A stretch of 16,469 bases of DNA from an uncultured Fretibacterium sp. GTDB lineage: Bacteria; Synergistota; Synergistia; Synergistales; Aminobacteriaceae. This document shows positions 1-6,618 of the stretch, in pieces. The notes beneath the pieces are model-generated. The model searched no databases, was not told where the DNA came from, and saw nothing but the letters and a program-made list of their open reading frames with translations. Position numbers and translations under genes: made by a program. Each line of letters begins with the position of its first letter. The stretch's first letter is position 1. The stretch spans positions 1 to 16,469 of the forward strand of contig NZ_CALIAA010000198.1 of NCBI RefSeq assembly GCF_938040765.1. Reading direction: 5' to 3'.

Positions 1-810
1 GGCCGGCGACTCCCAGAACAACTGCATCAGGCGATGAAGCCTCACGCGCCAGGTCCGGCGCACGGTCTCCCGCCCGGAGAAATAATGAAACAGCAGCTTT
101 TCCATCTGGGCGTCCTTGAGGTTCTTCGAGAGATGTCCCTTGTAGGCGAGGGAGACCTCCCCCCGCTCCTCGGACACGATCAGGATCAGCGCGTCGGAGA
201 CCTCGGAGAGGCCCAAGGCGGCCCGATGGCGGGTTCCGTACCATCGGGAGATCTCCGGCGCATCGGCCAGGGGAAGATAGCAGCCCGCCGCGGTCATCCT
301 CTCCCTGTCCAGGATGAGGGCTCCGTCGTGCAGCGGGTTGTCCTTCCAGAATATCGAGATGATGAGCTCCTGCGATATCTCGGCGCTCAGATGGACGGCC
401 GTTCGCCAGTAGTCCCCCAAACCGGTCTCCTGCTGCAGCACCACGAGCGCCCCGATCCGGTGTGCCTTCATGTAGTTGAGCGCGCCCGCGACCTGTCGGC
501 TGAGGTTCTCCGCCTCGTCCAGGGGAATCCTGTGCCGCCACAGGTGCCCGCGCCCCATCTCCTCCAGCATCTTCCGCAGCTCCGGCTGAAACACGATGGG
601 GACGGCAAAACTCAGAGCCCAGAGGCCCCTTCCCAACAGCCAGGAGAGAAGCCGAAGCTGGAGGGCCGAGGCCAGCAGCGAGAAGAGGAGGAGCACCAGC
701 ACCCCCTTCAGCAGCTGAATCGCCCTCGTCCCCGCCATCAGGACCAGAATGCGGTAAAGGATCAGGGAAACGATGAAGATATCGAAAAAGGTCCTTATGT
801 TATCCCACAT
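1..810 (-). CDS. cdaA: Diadenylate cyclase CdaA (3' end beyond window)
   Basis: Membrane-bound diadenylate cyclase, making c-di-AMP from two ATP at the inner face of the cytoplasmic membrane. The 270 codons present start MWDNIRTFFDIF and contain about three N-terminal hydrophobic helices (about residues 4-24, 35-55, 62-75). The DAC catalytic domain follows: the DGA motif is at 162-164 (in NPLHDGALIL) and the GTRHR motif at 192-196, both hallmark ATP-binding/catalytic motifs. Family members are about 270-280 aa, so only a few C-terminal residues should be missing; no stop is reached by position 1. ATG at 810 is the only start compatible with the family's N terminus, because an in-frame stop lies four codons upstream. 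It has no well-placed Shine-Dalgarno of its own (see 800-832). In many bacteria cdaA is followed by a YbbR-domain gene and glmM; that side is outside the window. Identification is firm. Confidence 0.95.
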   Translation of the reverse strand, partial: MWDNIRTFFDIFIVSLILYRILVLMAGTRAIQLLKGVLVLLLFSLLASALQLRLLSWLLGRGLWALSFAVPIVFQPELRKMLEEMGRGHLWRHRIPLDEAENLSRQVAGALNYMKAHRIGALVVLQQETGLGDYWRTAVHLSAEISQELIISIFWKDNPLHDGALILDRERMTAAGCYLPLADAPEISRWYGTRHRAALGLSEVSDALILIVSEERGEVSLAYKGHLSKNLKDAQMEKLLFHYFSGRETVRRTWRVRLHRLMQLFWESPA

Positions 811-832
811 CGTACACGCTCATTTCGTCCTC
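800..832 (-). promoter_or_regulatory. Shine-Dalgarno plus 7-codon overlapping mini-ORF at the cdaA start
   Basis: On the minus strand GAGGA (828-832) lies 4 nt before an ATG at 821-823. That ATG opens the mini-ORF MSVYDVG, which ends with TAA at 800-802 and spans the cdaA start codon (808-810) in another frame. The same GAGGA is 17 nt from the cdaA ATG, too far for normal initiation. The arrangement suggests that ribosomes finishing the mini-ORF re-initiate at cdaA. The sequence shows the spacing; coupling is inference. Confidence 0.4.
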
Positions 833-890
833 GGTATCGGGCCCGGTCCGCCCATTCTTCCCATGTCCCTCGATAACGAACCCATCCTTA

Positions 891-915
891 GATATAAAAG
901 AGCCGGACGGCCGGC
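891..915 (-). terminator. Intrinsic terminator after pyk
   Basis: On the minus strand a GCCGG-CCGT-CCGGC hairpin (902-915; 5-bp GC stem, 4-nt loop) is followed directly by a T-rich run, TCTTTTATAT. It lies about 40 nt after the pyk stop and before cdaA, so pyk and cdaA are probably separate transcripts or only partly read through. The stem is short, which lowers confidence. Confidence 0.6.
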
Positions 916-955
916 GGCTTCATCAGCCTCGGGGGGCATGTCGGCTCCCCTCCGC

Positions 956-2710
956 CTAAACGACAAGTTTGACGGCTCCGCCGTAGATCAGCCCCCGCAT
1001 CCCGTCCACGGTCACGACATCGCCGTCCTCCAGGGTCGCGAAGAGGTCCGCCACCCCGATGACGCAGGGTAGATTATAATCCAGGGCCAGGGAATTGCCC
1101 TCCGCCAGGAGCGCCCCGCTCTCCACGAGCACCGCCCCCGCCTTCTCCATGACGGCACGATGCTCCTCCTCGATCTGTCGGACGACAAGGATGCACCCCT
1201 CCGCCGCCTTCTCCGCGGCCTCCCGGGGTGTGCGGGCAAGGCAGACCCTCCCCGTGGCGTTTCTGCGCACCAGGGGCGTCCCCGTCAGCAAAATCTTCCC
1301 CGTGGTGAGGACCTCGACCATGTTCGTGGAGCCCGGCTGCCCCAGGGGGATGCCCGCCGTGATGACGGCCAGCTCGCCCTCCGGGATGCAGCCCCCGGCG
1401 ACACAGGCGTTGATCGCCTCCCGGGCGGCCACGTTCACGTCCGAAAGCTCGCTCAGCCGCACGGGACGGACCCCCCACCACAACGCGAGCTCCCGCCACG
1501 TCTGCTGAGAGGGGGTCACGCCGAGGATCGGACAGGAGGGGCGATGCTTGCTGATCATCCTGGCCGTGGAGCCGCTCTTGGTCAGGGAGATGATGGCCGA
1601 GGCCTCCACCTGCTTGGCGATCAGCACCGCCGCGTCGCTCACCGCATCCGGGACCCCGACGACCGAACCGCGTTCACGACAGGGAAGGCACCAGATCCCC
1701 AGCTCCTCCTCGGCCCGGTCGACGATGCGCCGCATCGTGGCCACCGCCTCGACCGGATAGGCCCCCGAGGCCGTCTCCCCGGAGAGCATAACGGCATCCG
1801 TACCGTCCAGGACGGCATTGGCGACGTCGCTGGCCTCGGCGCGGGTGGGACGGGGATTGCGGATCATCGAGTCCAGCATCTGCGTCGCCACGATCACGAC
1901 CTTGCCCCGGGAGCGGCACATCTCGATGATATGCTTCTGCACCAGAGGAACGTCCTCCGTCGGGATCTCGACCCCCAGATCGCCGCGCGCGATCATCATG
2001 CCGTCCACGACGTCGACGATCTCCGCCAGATTCTGGACGGCCTGGTGGGTCTCGACCTTGGCGATGATCTTCATCGTCCCCCCGCAGCTCTTGATCAGCT
2101 TGCGGACCTCGAGGACGTCGGACCGGGTCTTGATGAAGGAGACGGCCAGGTACTCCATCCCGTGCTGGATGCCCCAGGCGATGTCCTCCTTGTCCTTCTC
2201 GGAGAGCGCCGGAAGCGACAGGGCCGCTCCGGGGATGTTGACCCCCTTCGTGTTCCTCAGGGGCCCCCCGACGACGATGCGGCAGCGGACGTCCTCGCCC
2301 TCCACCCCCTCGACCTCCAGATGCAGGGTGCCGTCGTCGATGTAGATGTTCTGCCCGGGGAAGACCTCCCTCGCCAGAAGGGGATAATTGATGTGGATGC
2401 GCTCGGCGGTCCCGACGAAGGTTTCCCCGCCCCCCGTGAGGACGATGGAGTTCCCGCCGATCAGCGTGACCTCCCCGTTCTCCATCTGCCCCGTGCGGAT
2501 CTCGGGGCCCTTCGTGTCCAGGAGGGCGGCGATGGGGGCCCCCGCATCCCGCTCCACGCGCCGGACCAGGTTCAGCTTCCTCTCGTGCCCCTCGTAATCG
2601 CCGTGGCTGAAGTTCAGGCGAGCAACGTTCATCCCCGCCTTGGCCATCGACATGAGCGTCCCGTAGTTCTCGCTGGACGGGCCTATCGTACAGACGATTT
2701 TTACAAACAT
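956..2710 (-). CDS. pyk: Pyruvate kinase with C-terminal PEP-utiliser-like domain
   Basis: Cytosolic pyruvate kinase, catalysing PEP + ADP to pyruvate + ATP, the last step of glycolysis. It has 584 aa, about 110 longer than the basic enzyme. Visible landmarks: VARLNFSHG (29-37), DTKGPEIRTG (65-74), IIAKVE with catalytic K218 and metal ligand E220, ARGDLGVE with metal ligand D244, and ATQMLDSM (275-282). Glu70 in the GPEIR motif is the residue typical of K+-dependent pyruvate kinases. The regulatory C domain covers about 355-475. Residues about 500-584 form the extra domain seen in Bacillus-type Pyk, ending DGDVVTVDGMRGLIYGG, but the usual TSH phosphohistidine motif is absent (SGALLAEGNSLALDYNLP instead). 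The ATG at 2710 is preceded by GAGGTGAGGGGAAG. Transcribed toward cdaA, with a terminator between them. dnaE lies about 400 nt upstream in the same direction. Confidence 0.97.
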   Translation of the reverse strand: MFVKIVCTIGPSSENYGTLMSMAKAGMNVARLNFSHGDYEGHERKLNLVRRVERDAGAPIAALLDTKGPEIRTGQMENGEVTLIGGNSIVLTGGGETFVGTAERIHINYPLLAREVFPGQNIYIDDGTLHLEVEGVEGEDVRCRIVVGGPLRNTKGVNIPGAALSLPALSEKDKEDIAWGIQHGMEYLAVSFIKTRSDVLEVRKLIKSCGGTMKIIAKVETHQAVQNLAEIVDVVDGMMIARGDLGVEIPTEDVPLVQKHIIEMCRSRGKVVIVATQMLDSMIRNPRPTRAEASDVANAVLDGTDAVMLSGETASGAYPVEAVATMRRIVDRAEEELGIWCLPCRERGSVVGVPDAVSDAAVLIAKQVEASAIISLTKSGSTARMISKHRPSCPILGVTPSQQTWRELALWWGVRPVRLSELSDVNVAAREAINACVAGGCIPEGELAVITAGIPLGQPGSTNMVEVLTTGKILLTGTPLVRRNATGRVCLARTPREAAEKAAEGCILVVRQIEEEHRAVMEKAGAVLVESGALLAEGNSLALDYNLPCVIGVADLFATLEDGDVVTVDGMRGLIYGGAVKLVV

Positions 2711-2730
2711 CTTCCCCTCACCTCAGGATT

Positions 2731-2790
2731 ATTGTAGACCTTAAGAAGCGCTGACTAAAATCTATAGGGAAAAATCTCCAGCGCTTTCTT
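2731..2790 (-). promoter_or_regulatory. Probable pyk promoter with paired AGCGCT palindromes
   Basis: On the minus strand TACAAT (2731-2736) is a good -10 candidate 20 nt before the pyk ATG. Its -35 partner is poor (TTTAGT, 2754-2759, 17-bp spacing). Two copies of the palindrome AGCGCT lie at 2747-2752 and 2780-2785, about three helical turns apart. They are part of a larger imperfect inverted repeat (AAGAAGCGCTG / CAGCGCTTTCTT, one-base bulge). One copy falls inside the -10/-35 spacer, as an operator would. No regulator can be named. Confidence 0.35.
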
Positions 2791-2803
2791 GAAAATTTAA
2801 CAT

Positions 2804-3000
2804 GGGGGCAAAGCCCCCTGGTGAAGAAACTAAGCGACCGACACGGCTCGCTCCACTCGCCGGTCGTCTGCTTAATGCCCCCACGCCGCTATCCCGAGAC
2901 TGATCGGCCCGCAAGCGAAGCGAGCGGCTATCCTGATAGCGGCGGCCCCGGCAAGTTCCCTCCTCAAAATAGGCAAGCTGGGGTACCACAGGGGGGCTTC
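2804..3000. repeat. Candidate palindromic MITE/REP-like element
   Basis: This stretch holds no convincing gene but is dense in inverted repeats. The outer ends match imperfectly as AAGCCCCCTGGTG (about 2811-2823) and the complement of CCACAGGGGGGCTT (about 2986-2999). A GGGGGC-AAA-GCCCCC hairpin sits at 2804-2818. GCGACCG (2833-2839) can pair with CGGTCGT (2861-2867). A 10-bp perfect repeat CGCCGCTATC (2884-2893) pairs with GATAGCGGCG (2935-2944), and a smaller GCTATC/GATAGC hairpin lies within it. A 75-codon minus-strand reading frame crosses the element but ends outside it and has no recognisable domain, so I treat it as fortuitous. No clear target-site duplication was seen. It could be a miniature mobile element, an intergenic repeat or a structured RNA. 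Confidence 0.4.
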
Positions 3001-3117
3001 AGGGATTAACATAGCGCTTCCCTTACAAGACACAAAAAGGGCACAAACAGGTCGACGATCGGAACGAACGACGCGCCGAGACAGACCGCCTCCCCGCGTC
3101 CTTTTTGCCCCGGAAGG
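3001..3117. other. Short spacer after dnaE, no gene seen
   Basis: The 117 nt between the palindromic element and the dnaE stop hold no gene or strong terminator. CAAAAAGG and CCTTTTTG near its two ends form an 8-bp inverted repeat with a loop of about 60 nt. On the minus strand the downstream arm reads CCCTTTTTGTG, which could act as a weak termination region for dnaE. Confidence 0.3.
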
Positions 3118-6100
3118 TCAGCAGACGACCTCCAGGGCCTCCAGGGGAACGACCTCGGCAAGCCGGCTCTGCAGCCGTCCCGGCACGGAGGGGTCGACCC
3201 TGAAATCGTTCAGGTAGACGACGCAGGCGTCCCGGTCGTCCTGAAACTCCAGCAGGACGGGGGACGCGCCCCGGCAGTCCCGAAGGGCCCGAGCGAAGTC
3301 GCGGACGTTCAGAGCCTGCGGAACGAGGTTCACCTTCAGGCGGATGCGGACGATGCCCGCATCCTCGGCCTCCGAGAGCGGCGTCAGCCTCTCGACGATG
3401 AAGTTCTTGGGCTCCCTGTCCCCCATCCTGCCCTCCACCACGAAGGGCGCCCCCACCTGGACCTGGGCCCTGACGCCCTCCCAGACCCTGGGGAACGCGA
3501 CCATCTCGATGCTGCTGTTCGAGTCCTCCAGGAGGAGCTGTCCCATGACCGCCCCCTTCTTGGTCGTCTTCTCCGACGCCGAGAGGAGGATCCCCCCCAC
3601 CCTGGGGGCCGTCCGCCCCTGCCAGTGGGGCAGGTCCGCGATGGAACAGTTGGTGAACCTCCCGATGGCCTCCTCGCAGCCGTCGAAGGGATGTCCCGAG
3701 ATGTAGAGCCCCGTGACCTCCTTCTCGAACTCCAGCTTCTCGTGAAGGACGTAGTCGTCGGCCTCCGGGATGTCGGGCCCCGCCTCGTCGGCGGGGTCGT
3801 CCGCCGCGGAGTCGAAGAGCGAGAGCTGCCCGCCGCCCCCCTCCAGCCTCTGGGCGCCCTGCACGAACTCGGGCAGGACCTGGACAAGGCGCCTCCGGTT
3901 CGGCAGGATCTCGTCGAAGGCCCCCGCCTTCACCAGGTTCTCTATCGTCGCCCGGTTGAGGACGTGCAGGTCGACGCGCCGGACGAAATCCCACAGGGAC
4001 TTGAACTTACCCTCTTTGCGAGCCGCGACGATCGTGTCGACCGCGCCATGCCCCACCCGCGTCACCGCGCCCAGGCCGAACCGGATCAGGTCGCCCACCG
4101 CCGTGAAGCTCTCCATCGAGGAGTTGATGTCCGGGGGAAGCACCGACAGGCCGCTGCGGCGAACCTCGCGCACGTAGTGGGCCAGCACGTCCTTCTTGGC
4201 CTTCATCTGGCTGGAGAGGTAGGCGGCCATGAACTCCGCCTTGTAGTTCGCCTTCAGGTAGGCCGTATGATACGCGATCACGGCGTAGGCCGCACTGTGA
4301 GACTTGTTGAAGCCGTAGCCCGCGAACTTCTCGATGAGGTCGAATATCCCCTCGGCCGTCTTCGCCTCGATCCCGTTCCGGGCGGCCCCCTCCAGAAACT
4401 TGGCCCGCTGCTCCTGCATGACCTCCACCTTCTTCTTGCCCATGGCGCGGCGAAGGAGGTCGGCCTCCCCAAGCGTGTAGCCCGCCAGGACCGAGGCGCA
4501 CTGCATCACCTGCTCCTGATACAGGATGACCCCGTAGGTCTCCTTGAGCACCCCCTCCAGAAGGGGGTGAGGATAATGCGGGAGAGCCCTCCCGTGCTTG
4601 CAGTCGATGTACTGATCCACCATCCCGCTCTCCAGCGGGCCGGGGCGGTACATCGCGAGCGCCGCGATCAGGTCCTCGAAGCAGTCGATGCGCAGCTTGC
4701 GGAGCATCGCCCGCATCCCCGAGGATTCCAGCTGGAAGATCCCCATCGTGTCGGCCTCCTGCAGCAGGCGATAGGCCGCCGGGTCGTCCATGGGGACGAG
4801 GTTCAGGTCCGGCACGGGCTTGCCGTTATGCCGGATGTTCTCCAGGGCCTCCTCGATGATCGAGAGGGTGCTGAGCCCCAGGAAGTCCATCTTGACCAGC
4901 CCCAGCTTCTCGATGGGTTCCATCGTGAACTGCGTGACGGTCTGGCTGATGTCGAGCCCCCCCTCCGATCCCGACGGCGAGGCCGAGGGCTTGATGCGGC
5001 GGATGGGCACGAGGTCCGTCATGGGCACCGGGGTGATCACGACGCCCGCGGCATGCTGCGAGGCGTGGCGGGCCAGCCCCTCGATGTGTGCGGCGACGTC
5101 CAGCACCTCCCGGATCCGGGGATCCTCCTGCATCGCCTGGCGCAGCTCGGGGGTCCGCTCGACGGCCTCCCGGATGCTCTTGGCGTCGAGGGGGATCAGC
5201 TTCGCCACCCTGTCCATCAGGGCGTACTCCACGCCCGTGGCCCGCCCGACATCCTTGACCGCCTGCCGGCTCTTCATGCGCCCGAAGGTGATGATCTGGG
5301 AAACTCGGTCGCTGCCGTAGCGCTCCACGATGTACTTCAGCAGCTCGTCCCGCCCCTTGTCCGATACGTCGGTGTCGATATCGGGCATGCTGATCCGCTC
5401 CGGGTTCAGGAAGCGCTCGAACAGCAGGTTGTACTTCAGGGGGTCCAGATCCGTGATGCGGAGGCTCCAGGCGACCAGGGACCCCGCGGCCGACCCGCGC
5501 CCCGGTCCGATGGGGATGGAGCGGTCCTTCGCCGCCCGAATGATGCCCGCAACGATCAGGAAGTACGCCGCGAAGCCCATCGAGTTGATGACGCCCAGCT
5601 CATACTCCAGGCGCTCCGCGTACTCCGGAGGGGGGGCGTCCGTACCCAGGCGGCTGCGCAGCCCTGCGCGCGCCTCGTCCTCGAGGTGGGACTCCAGGGT
5701 CACGCCGTCGGCCAGGTCCAGGCTGGGCAGCTGATACGAGCCCGTCTTAAGGTCGAGGCTGACGCAGCAGCGTTCGGCGATCGCCACCGTGTTGTCCAGC
5801 GCCTGGGGCAGCTCCGCCCCGAAAAAGGCGTCCATCTCCTCCGGCGACCTCAGGTAGAAGTCGTTGACGCTGAACCCGAAGGCATCGTCGGTGTCGTCGG
5901 CCCGGGTGTTGACGCGCAGCAGGATCTTATGCCATTCGAAGTCCTCCGCGCCCAGGTAGTGCGCATCGCTCGTCGCGATGAGGGGAATGCCCGTATCCCT
6001 GGAGATGCGCACCAGGGCTTTGTTGACAAGGGCCTGCTCGGGAAGCGTGTTCGACATGATCTCCAGAAAGAAATTGCCCTCGCCCATGATGTCGCGGTAC

Positions 6101-6579
6101 AAAAGGGCCCGTTCGGCCGCCTCCGGCTCCTTGCCGGCGAGAATGAGCTGAGGGATCTCACCGGCCAGGCAGGCCGACGAGGCGATCAGCCCCCTGGCAT
6201 GTCGCGCCAGCAGGTCGTGGTCGATCCTCGGCTTGTAGTAGAACCCGTCGGTATTGGCGATCGAGACCAGCTTGATGAGGTTGCGGTAGCCCTCGTCGTT
6301 CTCGGCGAGGAGGATCAGGTGGTTGTTCTTCCCCTTCTTCTCCCGGGAACGGTGGCCGTCGGGATCGACGTAGGTCTCGCAGCCCAGGATGGGCTTCACC
6401 CCGCTGGCCCGGCAGTTCTCGTAGAACTCCACCGCCCCGTACATGGCCCCGTGATCCGTCATGGCGACGGCGGGGGCCCCCCACTCCGAGACCCTGCGTG
6501 CGAGGTCCCTGGTGCGGATGGCCCCGTCCAGAAGGCTGTACTCTGTATGCACGTGCAAATGAACGAAAGGCCGCGTCAT
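3118..6579 (-). CDS. dnaE: DNA polymerase III alpha subunit
   Basis: Replicative DNA polymerase catalytic subunit, 1153 aa, typical of the DnaE type. The PHP domain is at about 1-270 and keeps the metal-ligand motifs HLHVH (7-11), TDHG (41-44), CETY (67-70), FLEI (171-174) and SDAHY (204-208). The polymerase core has GPGRGSAAGSLVAW (358-371), PDIDTD with catalytic D402/D404, and KMDFLGL with the third Asp at 565. A helix-hairpin-helix region lies near 835-890. QLSLFD (918-923) is a canonical sliding-clamp-binding motif. An OB-fold domain covers about 985-1065 and a tau-binding-type C-terminal tail follows. The ATG at 6579 has GGAAGGA about 10 nt upstream. It starts 39 nt after the dnaX stop, so the two are very likely cotranscribed. 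The residue after the catalytic motif (D404) is Val rather than the usual Phe; otherwise it looks intact. Confidence 0.97.
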   Translation of the reverse strand: MTRPFVHLHVHTEYSLLDGAIRTRDLARRVSEWGAPAVAMTDHGAMYGAVEFYENCRASGVKPILGCETYVDPDGHRSREKKGKNNHLILLAENDEGYRNLIKLVSIANTDGFYYKPRIDHDLLARHARGLIASSACLAGEIPQLILAGKEPEAAERALLYRDIMGEGNFFLEIMSNTLPEQALVNKALVRISRDTGIPLIATSDAHYLGAEDFEWHKILLRVNTRADDTDDAFGFSVNDFYLRSPEEMDAFFGAELPQALDNTVAIAERCCVSLDLKTGSYQLPSLDLADGVTLESHLEDEARAGLRSRLGTDAPPPEYAERLEYELGVINSMGFAAYFLIVAGIIRAAKDRSIPIGPGRGSAAGSLVAWSLRITDLDPLKYNLLFERFLNPERISMPDIDTDVSDKGRDELLKYIVERYGSDRVSQIITFGRMKSRQAVKDVGRATGVEYALMDRVAKLIPLDAKSIREAVERTPELRQAMQEDPRIREVLDVAAHIEGLARHASQHAAGVVITPVPMTDLVPIRRIKPSASPSGSEGGLDISQTVTQFTMEPIEKLGLVKMDFLGLSTLSIIEEALENIRHNGKPVPDLNLVPMDDPAAYRLLQEADTMGIFQLESSGMRAMLRKLRIDCFEDLIAALAMYRPGPLESGMVDQYIDCKHGRALPHYPHPLLEGVLKETYGVILYQEQVMQCASVLAGYTLGEADLLRRAMGKKKVEVMQEQRAKFLEGAARNGIEAKTAEGIFDLIEKFAGYGFNKSHSAAYAVIAYHTAYLKANYKAEFMAAYLSSQMKAKKDVLAHYVREVRRSGLSVLPPDINSSMESFTAVGDLIRFGLGAVTRVGHGAVDTIVAARKEGKFKSLWDFVRRVDLHVLNRATIENLVKAGAFDEILPNRRRLVQVLPEFVQGAQRLEGGGGQLSLFDSAADDPADEAGPDIPEADDYVLHEKLEFEKEVTGLYISGHPFDGCEEAIGRFTNCSIADLPHWQGRTAPRVGGILLSASEKTTKKGAVMGQLLLEDSNSSIEMVAFPRVWEGVRAQVQVGAPFVVEGRMGDREPKNFIVERLTPLSEAEDAGIVRIRLKVNLVPQALNVRDFARALRDCRGASPVLLEFQDDRDACVVYLNDFRVDPSVPGRLQSRLAEVVPLEALEVVC

Positions 6580-6618
6580 GCCCCCATCATCCTTCCATCG
6601 TTCCCTCAGTCATCATTC

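Noticed and set aside
2762..2989. 75-codon minus-strand reading frame across the palindromic element
   Set aside because: It ends outside the element, has an Arg/Ser-rich composition and no recognisable domain. The open frame is expected by chance in GC-rich palindromic DNA.
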